DNA of 38,472 bases from Desulfuromonadales bacterium (GTDB lineage: Bacteria; Desulfobacterota; Desulfuromonadia; Desulfuromonadales; JAAXQG01): positions 1 through 38,472 of the forward strand of contig JAAXQG010000182.1 in the NCBI GenBank assembly GCA_012974445.1, given 5' to 3'. The notes beneath the pieces were generated by a model. That model did no database searches, was not told the DNA's origin, and worked only from the letters and a program-made list of their open reading frames with translations. How positions within the stretch are numbered: position 1 is the first letter of the stretch; every line of letters begins with the position of its first letter. This document shows positions 13,959 through 21,768 of this stretch, one piece after another. A program made the translations under genes and the position numbers.

Positions 13959-15787
13959 AAATCCCTTTTTTGCGCAACATATTCCTGATTGCGCTGGTAA
14001 TCGCTCTGATCTTCCCACTGTACAACCAGCTGGTACTCTCTGTGGCCTACAGGGAGATACTGGTTGAGGAAACCGAGGATGAAGCTGCCCGCTACGCCAC
14101 TTACCTGATGCACAGCCTGAAGCTGACAGAGCTGGATCTTGAGCGCGATGCGGTTCCCGAAGCTATAGGCCAGGAGGTGGGCACCCTGATGAAAGACGCC
14201 CACCTGATTAAAATCAAGCTCTTTGCTCCTTCGGGCCGTACAGTCTATTCCAACAACAGCAGCGATCTGGGAGTACTCAATGAGAGCCCCTTTCTTCATG
14301 ATCAGGTTGCCAGGGGAATGCTCTACTCCAAAGCTGTCAACAAGGAACATCTCACCTCTGACGGGCTTCAATTAGATACCGATCTGGTAGAGACCTATGT
14401 GCCGATCATGAACGGGCAGCGCTACATGGGCGCCATCGAAATCTACTACGACATCACCGAGAGCAAGGCTCGCCTGGATCAGCTCCACCAACAGTCTCAA
14501 TGGATGCTCGGCTCAATCTCCGCCGCCCTGGTCCTTTTAACGCTGATGGGACTGGTGCGCGCGTCCCTTGCAATCAGAAGGAAAATAGCGGCTGAACAGG
14601 CTCTGAGGAAAATCAACGAGGAGCTCGAAGAACGCGTCAGGCAGAGGACCCTTGAAGTAGCGCAGTCGCTTGAGGTTTCAGAAACCATTCGTAAAAGGAT
14701 GAAGGCCATTCTGACGGCGGTGCCCGACGGCCTGCTGGCAACGGACGAACTGGGGCAGATCATTCTGGTCAATCAGAAAGCAGAAACCCTTCTGAAGAAC
14801 TCTCCAGAGGCTTGTCTCGGCCTAGCGCTACCGCATTGCATCAAAGACGCCGCTCTGGCCAAACGCCTGAATGAGGCTCTGAAAACCGGCGAATTAGGCG
14901 CCGCCTTTGACTGGACGCTAAGCCTGGAGGATGGGGCTCACCCCTTGATCTTTCAGATACGAATCTCTGATTTTATGGAGAAAAAAAATGACAATCCAGG
15001 TCGAATCATCCTGATCCAGGATGTGACCCGGGAGCGGGAAGTTGAACGGATGAAGTCGGAGTTTCTGGCCATGGCGACCCATGAACTCAATACTCCGCTC
15101 ACAGCGATCATGGGATATACTGAGCTGCTGAGCAACAAGCAGAGCTACGGGCTGAGCTCCGAGCAGGAAGAAGAATTTAATCAGCTGGTCATGGAAAAGA
15201 CCGACCATCTCTCGCGTATCGTCAGTGATCTGACGGACGCCAGCCGGTATGAAGCCGGACATCTCCTGGTGCTGGACCGGCAGCGGTTCTCGCCTGAGAC
15301 GCTTTTGGCCCCTCTGGTGGAGAGCTACCGCGAGCGTTACCCTCGCAGGCGATGGAATTACCTCTGCGAAACCGCTGGCATCGAGCTGCAAGCCGACCGG
15401 GAGCGCTTTGAGCAGGCAGTGGACTACCTTTTCAGCAATGCCTTGAAATATTCGAGGGATGAGACAGAAATCACCCTGTGCCAGAGAGTTTCGCAAAGGG
15501 GCTTTGAGCTCATTGTTTCAGACCAGGGGGTGGGGTTGGACTCCTCGGAGATCAACAATATTTTCGAGGCGTTTTATCGGGGCAATGCAAGTGATTCAGC
15601 CATTGGCGGCACGGGACTGGGGCTGACCACGGTCAGGGTCATCGTAGAAGCCCACGGGGGAGAGGTCCGGGCCGAGAGCCAGAAAGGCAAGGGAACCCAT
15701 ATCCATCTGCTCTTCCCCCTTGAAAAGCCGAACTCTCGGGGCGAGCAATACGACGCACCGCCCGCCCCGAGAGCAAAATATTCCTAG
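13952..15787 (+). CDS. Membrane sensor histidine kinase with PAS domain
   Basis: A 611-residue kinase. Helices at about 8-28 and 187-210 bracket a periplasmic sensor region. A HAMP-like/coiled-coil connector (about 205-245, EELEERVRQRT) leads to a PAS domain (about 250-360), then HisKA with H377 in ATHELNTPL and a complete ATPase domain: N box LFSNALKYS, DQGVGLD (G1), FEAFYRG (F) and GGTGLGL (G2). It is of the common HPK1-type, unlike the two kinases upstream, which share EINTPVG. Its start overlaps the methyltransferase gene by 7 bp, with GGAG 8 bp before the ATG. No response regulator lies nearby, so the partner is unknown; it may feed the HD-GYP regulator or act elsewhere. Confidence 0.93.
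   Translation: MLKIPFLRNIFLIALVIALIFPLYNQLVLSVAYREILVEETEDEAARYATYLMHSLKLTELDLERDAVPEAIGQEVGTLMKDAHLIKIKLFAPSGRTVYSNNSSDLGVLNESPFLHDQVARGMLYSKAVNKEHLTSDGLQLDTDLVETYVPIMNGQRYMGAIEIYYDITESKARLDQLHQQSQWMLGSISAALVLLTLMGLVRASLAIRRKIAAEQALRKINEELEERVRQRTLEVAQSLEVSETIRKRMKAILTAVPDGLLATDELGQIILVNQKAETLLKNSPEACLGLALPHCIKDAALAKRLNEALKTGELGAAFDWTLSLEDGAHPLIFQIRISDFMEKKNDNPGRIILIQDVTREREVERMKSEFLAMATHELNTPLTAIMGYTELLSNKQSYGLSSEQEEEFNQLVMEKTDHLSRIVSDLTDASRYEAGHLLVLDRQRFSPETLLAPLVESYRERYPRRRWNYLCETAGIELQADRERFEQAVDYLFSNALKYSRDETEITLCQRVSQRGFELIVSDQGVGLDSSEINNIFEAFYRGNASDSAIGGTGLGLTTVRVIVEAHGGEVRAESQKGKGTHIHLLFPLEKPNSRGEQYDAPPAPRAKYS
15733..15773. terminator. Hairpin at the convergent gene ends (11-bp stem)
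   Basis: CTCTCGGGGCG and CGCCCCGAGAG form a perfect 11-bp GC-rich stem around a 19-nt loop, inside the last codons of the third kinase gene and about 16 bp beyond the stop of the convergent TPR gene. In the minus-strand direction it is followed by a weakly T-rich stretch (TTCGGCTTTTC), so it may terminate the TPR transcript. The large loop and lack of a good T tract make this uncertain. Confidence 0.4.
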
Positions 15788-15788
15788 T

Positions 15789-17060
15789 TCAGGGCGCAAG
15801 CTGCTGCTCAGCCCTTTGACGCAGCTGGGGATCCAACCCGGGAAAAGCCAGTACCCCCTCGAGCATCTTCCGCCCCTGGCGGGTCCAACCTTTAAGCAGA
15901 TAAGCCTCGGCCAGCTGAAGTAGCAGGGTTGGATTATGGGGATCACCCTTGAGCGCGTTGTTGAGTGCATCGACGACCTTGTCAGGATTTTTCCCCCGCC
16001 GCAGCCAGAACCCCGCCAGCGCTAGAGCGGTGGAGCCTCCACCGCAACCGCCTCCGGGAATCCTCATAAATAAAGCCTCGGCCTGGCCCAACTCTCCCTG
16101 CCCCTCCAGAATACTTCCCATCAGCTCCAGAAGCTCAGCATCTGCTGCGCCAAGTGCCAGAGCCTTCTGACCTTCGGCCAGGGCCTCCTCCAGCTTCCCG
16201 GCCTGCGCAAGCATATGAGCCAGACTCTGATGGCAGAAGGGAGCAAACTCAGGGCGCTGCTGCCCCTTGACAAGGAGCTCCCGAGCTCGTTCGTGCTCAC
16301 TGGCGTGACGCTCCAGATCGACAAGGGTCACAAAAGAAACCAGCGAGTCTGGATCACAGGCCAGTGCGGTCTCCACATCGACGCGCGCGGCCTCGATACG
16401 GCCGCAGCGCAGAAGAAGAGCACCCCGTTCAAAGAAAAACAGGTCGTCACGCTCTGAGGCGTCCAGGGCGTCGAAGGCCGCCAGGGCCGGATCATTCTCG
16501 CCGGCCTGAGCCAGCAGAAAAGCCGTGTGAAACCCGTCAGATTTAGCAAGGTAACGCTTCGCCGTCTCCGGCGAATAAGAGCTAAGCACCAGCTCCAGCT
16601 CGATATCTCTGTCCAGCGTCGGCGCACCATCCACAGAACTCGAATCTTGGGACTTCACGGGACCGCAACTGCCCGAACAACTCTTGGAAACGAGCGGTTT
16701 GGGGACATCAGGCAAAACCGTCTGAGCTTTTGCGGAAAGGGCCAGCCTCAGGGCATTGATGCGCGAAACCAGATCGGCTTGATCACCGGCAAGGGGCAGC
16801 GCAAGATCCAGATGCTCACGGGCCTTATCGAACTGCTGCCCGCGGACAAAAGCTTCGGCCTCATCAAGATTGAGTGCGGCAAGCTCTGCGGCTGCCTGCC
16901 GCAACAGCTGGTTGCGCTCCAGTCGGCTCTGCTCGTCCAGCTCAGAGTCCCCCAGCCCCTTGCTTCGCCCCAGAGCCCTGGCCCACTGACGAGTATTCAC
17001 ATCTGCCCTTAAGGCATCGAGTGCATCCTGTGACTTGAAAAGCCTACTCAAAAATTTCAT
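15789..17060 (-). CDS. TPR-repeat protein with Cys/Gly motifs
   Basis: A 423-residue, mainly helical protein with no signal peptide. The N-terminal half has helical segments rich in Ala, Leu and Glu, then a low-complexity linker with the motif CSGSCG (about residue 125). From about residue 160 on, a series of TPR-like helix pairs can be seen (for example ALAAFDALDA, KLEEALAEGQKALALG, NPTLLLQLAEAYLLKG). A second motif, GGGCGGGS, interrupts the repeats. TPR proteins are scaffolds for protein complexes. ATG 17060 (MKFLSRLF) is preferred to 17084 because GGGAG lies 6 bp upstream. It is divergent from the MshEN-like gene. The Cys pair may bind metal or form a disulphide; function is unknown. Confidence 0.8.
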   Translation of the reverse strand: MKFLSRLFKSQDALDALRADVNTRQWARALGRSKGLGDSELDEQSRLERNQLLRQAAAELAALNLDEAEAFVRGQQFDKAREHLDLALPLAGDQADLVSRINALRLALSAKAQTVLPDVPKPLVSKSCSGSCGPVKSQDSSSVDGAPTLDRDIELELVLSSYSPETAKRYLAKSDGFHTAFLLAQAGENDPALAAFDALDASERDDLFFFERGALLLRCGRIEAARVDVETALACDPDSLVSFVTLVDLERHASEHERARELLVKGQQRPEFAPFCHQSLAHMLAQAGKLEEALAEGQKALALGAADAELLELMGSILEGQGELGQAEALFMRIPGGGCGGGSTALALAGFWLRRGKNPDKVVDALNNALKGDPHNPTLLLQLAEAYLLKGWTRQGRKMLEGVLAFPGLDPQLRQRAEQQLAP

Positions 17061-17093
17061 CAGAATCTCCCTGAATGGGTTCAAGCGCCAGCG

Positions 17094-17121
17094 TTTATCC
17101 GGCTGAGAAATGGCACATCAA
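17094..17121 (-). promoter_or_regulatory. Candidate sigma-70 promoter for the TPR gene
   Basis: TTGATG (17121-17116) and GATAAA (17099-17094) on the minus strand are 16 bp apart, giving a start near 17087 and a leader of about 27 nt. The -35 box lies over the sigma-54-like element of the divergent gene, so binding of the two polymerase forms would compete. Moderate pattern match only. Confidence 0.3.
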
Positions 17122-17126
17122 GTGCA
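17111..17126 (+). promoter_or_regulatory. Candidate sigma-54 promoter of the MshEN-like gene
   Basis: TGGCACATCAAGTGCA fits TGGCACRNNNNTTGCW with one mismatch (G for the first T of TTGC); GG and GC are at the exact spacing. The start would be near 17136, giving a leader of about 31 nt that ends in AAAGGAGG before ATG 17168. An activator would be needed to fire it. Confidence 0.55.
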
Positions 17127-17167
17127 TGATTATGAAAGAAACAACTGCAACAACAAAGGAGGTAACC

Positions 17168-17398
17168 ATGAGTGCAACAAAAAAACTCTGTCGCCGCTTC
17201 GGCAAAGTAGCCGTTGATCTGGGATTCATCAGTGCGAGACAACTTCAGAACGCCATGAACGAGCAGGTGGAAGACAACCTGAACGAGCGCCCCCATCGGG
17301 TCATAGGTTCAATCCTCCTGGATCATGGCTGGATGACCCACGGGCAGATCGAAACGGTGCTGACCGCCATGTTTCAGGAAGAGCGAGGCAAGCTCTAA
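17168..17398 (+). CDS. Small MshEN/GspE-N-like protein
   Basis: A 76-residue protein. The ORF track starts at 17075, but ATG 17168 has an ideal AAAGGAGG 6 bp upstream and gives the compact fold. The sequence contains two matching helix pairs, FGKVAVDLGFISARQLQNAMNEQ and IGSILLDHGWMTHGQIETVL, in the pattern of the MshEN (GspE N-terminal) module that binds c-di-GMP in type II secretion/type IV pilus ATPases. It stands alone without an ATPase domain. The typical RLGE...L..G and L motifs of c-di-GMP binders are only partly conserved, so ligand binding is uncertain. It is predicted to be transcribed from a sigma-54-like promoter and ends 20 bp from a convergent FAD-oxidoreductase gene. Confidence 0.75.
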   Translation: MSATKKLCRRFGKVAVDLGFISARQLQNAMNEQVEDNLNERPHRVIGSILLDHGWMTHGQIETVLTAMFQEERGKL

Positions 17399-17418
17399 AG
17401 AGGGATACTCCCTAGCCC

Positions 17419-18525
17419 CTACCCTGAGCCCTGATACCTTTTCATGAATCGACGATCGATAAAATCCTTGAACCGAAAAGCCAGTCGCCCCTCATAGACC
17501 CGTTCCCCTTTCCAGGCAATAGCCCGGCCGCCACCCATATTGAGTATCAGCATATAGGCGCTCTGGGGGTCAAAGGTTCGAAGAGCTGTCCCTTTGAGGC
17601 TTGCCAGTAGATTGTGGCGCAGCACCGGATTCTGGCGCACCGCATACACCCCTACCTTATCCAACGAGCCGCAGGCGTGGTCTACGCAATCGCCCCCCCC
17701 GAAAATTTCACCATGCCCGAGGGATCTGAGATGAGCGTCGACCAGAAGCCCTCCACTGGCGCCGGTCTGCAGCCGCGCCTCGGAAAAGAGTGCCGGAGGC
17801 CTGACCCCGGTGGCATAAAGCGTCAGGTCGCTGCGGTGCCTGCGGCCGCTCTCCAGAACGACAGCGTTCGATTCCCTGACGAGAACCCCATCATTTTCCT
17901 GCACGTCGATTTGCCTGGCCTTCAGAGACTGGCGCACCAGTTGTCTGACTCTTGCCGGAGCCTGCCCCAGAAGTTCATGACGGCTGCGCAGACATATCCT
18001 AACCGGGCGCCGCTGATCCTGGGCGATTTGCCACAGGGCGCAGGCCAGTTCGACGGCGGCGGCCCCTCCCCCGGCCACGGTAAAGACCGGTGGGGTAGAG
18101 CCCCTGATCAGCTCAATGGCCCGATGCCGGGCCCGAAGCAGTTGTTCGATAGGTTTGACGGCAAATGAGTTTTCGTCGCAACGCAGCGCCGGGGTAAGAA
18201 CAACGGCACTGCCCAGATTGACCGAGAGCAGGTCGTAGGACTCTTCGCCCCCGGACTCCAGGCGGAGAATTCGCCGATGGGGGTCGATGGCAAGCACCCG
18301 ATCTGAAACAAAGACTCCCCCCTGCTGCTCCACCATGCTGCGCACATCGAAGCAGCACTGCTCTCTGGTGTAGCGCCCGGAGAGCAGTCCGGGCCCCATG
18401 CCGGAATAATAATGCAGATCGCCAGCACTGATGACCCGCACCTGCGCTCCGGCCTTGCGAAAGTCTTCAAGATGAAGCAAAGACTCCAGATGAGCATGTC
18501 CTGCACCGGCCAGTACCAATTTCAT
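17419..18525 (-). CDS. FAD-dependent pyridine nucleotide-disulfide oxidoreductase family protein
   Basis: A 368-residue flavoprotein with the N-terminal FAD-binding GAGHAH (instead of the common GxGxxG), a central NAD(P)-type GGGAAAVE, and the C-terminal FAD motif GGGDCVDH. YSGMGPGLLSG and the terminal FKDFIDRRFMKRY strongly recall the family found fused to or beside SelD (TIGR03169). There is no redox CxxxxC pair of the disulfide reductases, so it should act as an NAD(P)H:acceptor oxidoreductase. It may be soluble or membrane-peripheral; no helix is seen. The GGGGGG ribosome binding site lies 36 bp after the radical SAM gene stop, so it is probably co-transcribed with it. There is no selD in the window, and the acceptor is unknown. 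Confidence 0.88.
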   Translation of the reverse strand: MKLVLAGAGHAHLESLLHLEDFRKAGAQVRVISAGDLHYYSGMGPGLLSGRYTREQCCFDVRSMVEQQGGVFVSDRVLAIDPHRRILRLESGGEESYDLLSVNLGSAVVLTPALRCDENSFAVKPIEQLLRARHRAIELIRGSTPPVFTVAGGGAAAVELACALWQIAQDQRRPVRICLRSRHELLGQAPARVRQLVRQSLKARQIDVQENDGVLVRESNAVVLESGRRHRSDLTLYATGVRPPALFSEARLQTGASGGLLVDAHLRSLGHGEIFGGGDCVDHACGSLDKVGVYAVRQNPVLRHNLLASLKGTALRTFDPQSAYMLILNMGGGRAIAWKGERVYEGRLAFRFKDFIDRRFMKRYQGSG

Positions 18526-18561
18526 CGGTATCGGTCCCCCCTGAAACGAACTTGCGCAGCC

Positions 18562-19890
18562 CTAATCCAGAGGCCAGTGCGTCTCAAAGCCTTCGGGGAA
18601 AAAGTTGTCCCGGGTCCGGTTGAAATAACCGTACTGCAACCCTGGCACCCGCGCCTTGACCTGCTCAAGCATCTGCCGCATGCCGATACCCTGCTCGCTT
18701 GCGCCCAGAGCGTCGAGATAGAGGGAGGGATCGATATTGAGGTTACGCATCTGCACCAGGTCGACCCCGGCACTCTCCACCAACTGAACCAGGGCGTCGA
18801 TTTCGCTCTGCCGGTCTGTTACTCCCGGGAAAACCAGATAATTGAGCATGGTGAAGAGGCCCTTTTTCTTGGCCCGGTGAACCGATTCGACGACATCGGA
18901 AAACTGATAACCCTGGGGACGATAGTAGGCGTTATACAGGGGCTCCTGGCAGGAGTTGAGAGAGACCCGGATCGAATCGATTCCCGCATCGGCCAGCTGA
19001 TCTACAGCGTCGGGAATCGAGGCGTTGGAGTTGAAATTGATGGTTCCGCGACTCGTCGCAAGACGCATGCGGCGCACTGACTCGGCAATGGTATCGGCCT
19101 GAAGGATCGGATCGCCCTCGCACCCCTGACCGAAGGAGACGATTGCATTTTCGGCCTGCGTAAGATGGGGAATGGCGATCTCGCAAAGCTCCTCGGGGGT
19201 GGGAACGAAGGTCAGGCGATCCTGGCTGGAAGGGCAGCACTCGGGCGCCTCCTGCAGGGAGATACATCCCAGGCAGCGCGAGTTGCAGACAGGGGAGCTG
19301 GGCAGCGGGGCTTCCCAGCGCTTAAAAAATAGATTTTTGGCGGCAAAACAATGATAGTCCAGAGCACAGCGCGAAAGCTGCTCCAGCAGACGATTTTCAG
19401 GATTATCCTTGAGCACTTGACGAACCAGGGGATCGAGCTTGCGGTCATCGAAATGGTCCGGCTCCCACTGCTGGTTGGCATCGACCTTGACCGCAGCGAC
19501 ATAGAATCGTTCTTCCTCAACGCACCAGCCAACGGCCGTGTAGGCCCAGAGAGGCAGGGTGATTTCTTTTCGGCCATAGTCCGCTGCAGGCAGCAGGGTT
19601 CGCATATAGGCCGGAGCGATAAAGGCAGAGACTGCCTGAGCCGCCCCTCCACCCCAGGAGCGTGGAAGCTCATCGACAGTCACCAGCTTTCCGCTGCGCT
19701 CATCGAATCCCATGGCAGGAGTGCCGGGGACGGAGAAGAGACGGCTGCCCTCGGGCAGCGCAATGAGCTCCGAGTCTAGCGGAGCCCTCACCTCGGAGCC
19801 GTTCATCCCGGCCATCAGCAGTCCGGGATATTCAAATGATTCACCACATTCATCGGCCACGACGGCCAGAATTGTTTTTTTCTTCGCCAT
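18562..19890 (-). CDS. Radical SAM protein with a novel-looking N-terminal domain
   Basis: A 442-residue protein with a CX3CX2C cluster motif, CNSRCLGC (C202, C206, C209), for the 4Fe-4S centre that cleaves SAM. GQGCEGDPIL stands in place of the usual GGEP motif and RVSLNS in the barrel is typical. The first about 195 residues lack similarity that I recognise. Extra Cys (C175, C181, C218, C219) around the core could hold a second cluster. The ORF track begins at 20802, but the additional 304 residues are antisense of the divergent DUF4080 gene; ATG 19890 has GGGGTG 7 bp upstream and marks the start of the conserved sequence. It lies 36 bp before the FAD oxidoreductase, which might supply electrons. 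Reaction and substrate are unknown. Confidence 0.88.
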   Translation of the reverse strand: MAKKKTILAVVADECGESFEYPGLLMAGMNGSEVRAPLDSELIALPEGSRLFSVPGTPAMGFDERSGKLVTVDELPRSWGGGAAQAVSAFIAPAYMRTLLPAADYGRKEITLPLWAYTAVGWCVEEERFYVAAVKVDANQQWEPDHFDDRKLDPLVRQVLKDNPENRLLEQLSRCALDYHCFAAKNLFFKRWEAPLPSSPVCNSRCLGCISLQEAPECCPSSQDRLTFVPTPEELCEIAIPHLTQAENAIVSFGQGCEGDPILQADTIAESVRRMRLATSRGTINFNSNASIPDAVDQLADAGIDSIRVSLNSCQEPLYNAYYRPQGYQFSDVVESVHRAKKKGLFTMLNYLVFPGVTDRQSEIDALVQLVESAGVDLVQMRNLNIDPSLYLDALGASEQGIGMRQMLEQVKARVPGLQYGYFNRTRDNFFPEGFETHWPLD

Positions 19891-20010
19891 AGTTATCACC
19901 CCAAAGATTCGTTCGTCGCACAAGCTATCACGAGACCCGCCCTGAAGCAATCCGGCGTTGGAAGGGCGAAATTCCTTTTCAGTCGTTGCAACCTTGGTTA
20001 TCTTGACCCC

Positions 20011-21768
20011 ATGCGAATTCTTTTTACGACCCTTCACAGCAAATACATCCACCCGAGCCTGGCCCTGCCCTGCCTCATGGCCTATGCCGGGGCCCACCTG
20101 CGGGGGGAGTTCCAGCTGCTGCGACACGAATACAGCGTTCATGAACCCAGGGAAAATGTGCTGGCGGCTCTGCTGGAGCAGCGGCCCTCTATCATCGCCT
20201 TTTCGGTTTATATCTGGAACCGCCGCGAGACCCTGGAGCTCTGCGAGAACCTCAAAAGGGTCGATCCGTCGCTCTTTATCGTCTTGGGGGGGCCGGAAGT
20301 CTCCTTTGAGCAGCAGTCCTTCTTCGAAGCCAATTCCGCGGTGGATGCCCTGATATGCGGCGAAGGGGAACAGGCTCTTAGCGACCTGGTGCAGGCCAGA
20401 ATAGATGGGAAAAGCTTCAGCGCCATCCCCGGAGTAACCTGCAAGAGCGAAGGCTCTGCGACCGTCGAAATAGGCAGTGAAGTTCTGGAGGATCTCGACC
20501 GCATCCCATCCCCCTTCAGGCAGGGACTGGTTGAGCTGGATAAGGGGTACGTCTACCTGGAGACGAGTCGAGGCTGCCCCTACAGCTGCATCTTCTGCAT
20601 GAGCGCCCTCGATAGCCGCGTGCGCTCCTTCAGCATGGAGCGCATCTGCTCGGACCTGGACCTGCTGATGGAGGCGGGAGTAAAGCAGATCAAACTCGTG
20701 GACCGGACCTTTAATTACAACCCCGGGCGGGCCAGAGAGATCTTTCGCTTCATCCTGGAGAAAAACCGGACAACGCACTTCCATTTCGAAATCGGAGCTC
20801 ATCTGCTCGATGAAGCAACCATCGAACTACTCGAAGAGGTACCGGAAGGACTGTTTCAGTTCGAGATCGGCGTCCAGTCCACATTAACCGAAACGCTCCA
20901 GCGCATGGGGCGAAACTGTTCACTGGAAAAAATCTACGAAAACGTCCGCCAACTTCGGCAGCGAACAAAAATCCATCTCCACCTGGATCTGATTGCCGGC
21001 TTGCCCGGCGAGGGTATCAGCTGCGTTCTGGAGTCTATCGACAAAGTGCTAGAGCTGAACCCTCACGAGCTGCAACTGGAGATCGTCAAGGTGCTGCCCG
21101 GCTCTCCCCTTCGCGCTCAGGCCGATGCTTTGGGACTGATTTACGCTCCGACGCCCCCCTACACTACGCTGAAAACAGCCGAAATGAGTTTTTCCGAATT
21201 GGAGCGACTGCGCCGAATCAGTCGCCTGCTCGATCTCACGGTCAACAGCTCGGCAATGAGATCTTTTACTTATGCGCTGGCCGAAAGCTTTGGGCGCCCC
21301 TCTGCAGCGCTGGTGGAGTTGGAGCGTTTCTGGAGCCAGCAGGACCTTTTTAGGGTGCCTATCGGGCGCAGGGAGCTCTTCGAGCAGCTGGGGCATTTCT
21401 CCGGACAGTGCCAGGAGCAGGAAACTGCCAATCGGTTGCAGGATGCTCTGGCGAGGGACTTTGCTTTGAGCGAAAAAGTCCAGCCGAACCGACTGCCTGA
21501 ATTTTTCCCGTCATCCTTGCCCCGGCAGGAGCTCGCGCTCTATCAGCAACAGATCAACGAGTGTCTCGCTTCGGGTGCAAGAGCCGAAACCCGTCAAAGC
21601 TGGCACCTGATGAAATACCGTACCCCCCTCGACAAACAGGGCAACAGGGTTGCCCTGTACCTCTACGGGTACCGCTCGGGGAAATCACCGTCCATCATCG
21701 AGCATATCCTTCATTCAAGACCGGCGGATGATGAGGCCCCCGATAAAGTCGGGATTCAGGTCCCGTAA
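20011..21768 (+). CDS. B12-binding-domain radical SAM protein with C-terminal DUF4080
   Basis: A 585-residue protein. The N-terminal domain (about 1-150) is a B12-binding-like Rossmann fold (FTTLHSKYIHPSLALPCLMAYA, FSVYIWN, VLGGPEVS, CGEGE). The radical SAM domain (about 178-400) has SRGCPYSCIFCMS, with the cluster Cys at 189, 193 and 196. The remainder is the DUF4080 C-terminal region. This architecture is typical of cobalamin-dependent radical SAM enzymes, which often methylate inert carbon, but the substrate is unknown. No clear ribosome binding site precedes ATG 20011. It is divergent from the other radical SAM gene across a 120-bp gap; its 3' end overlaps the convergent DUF6178 gene by 54 bp. 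Confidence 0.9.
   Translation: MRILFTTLHSKYIHPSLALPCLMAYAGAHLRGEFQLLRHEYSVHEPRENVLAALLEQRPSIIAFSVYIWNRRETLELCENLKRVDPSLFIVLGGPEVSFEQQSFFEANSAVDALICGEGEQALSDLVQARIDGKSFSAIPGVTCKSEGSATVEIGSEVLEDLDRIPSPFRQGLVELDKGYVYLETSRGCPYSCIFCMSALDSRVRSFSMERICSDLDLLMEAGVKQIKLVDRTFNYNPGRAREIFRFILEKNRTTHFHFEIGAHLLDEATIELLEEVPEGLFQFEIGVQSTLTETLQRMGRNCSLEKIYENVRQLRQRTKIHLHLDLIAGLPGEGISCVLESIDKVLELNPHELQLEIVKVLPGSPLRAQADALGLIYAPTPPYTTLKTAEMSFSELERLRRISRLLDLTVNSSAMRSFTYALAESFGRPSAALVELERFWSQQDLFRVPIGRRELFEQLGHFSGQCQEQETANRLQDALARDFALSEKVQPNRLPEFFPSSLPRQELALYQQQINECLASGARAETRQSWHLMKYRTPLDKQGNRVALYLYGYRSGKSPSIIEHILHSRPADDEAPDKVGIQVP

Noticed and set aside
17399-17418. Small hairpin AGGGA-TAC-TCCCT between convergent genes
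   Set aside because: The stem has only 5 bp and no T tract; too weak to call a terminator.
19891-20802. N-terminal extension of the radical SAM ORF to 746 residues
   Set aside because: The added part is antisense to the DUF4080 gene and has no family similarity; ATG 19890 has a good ribosome binding site.
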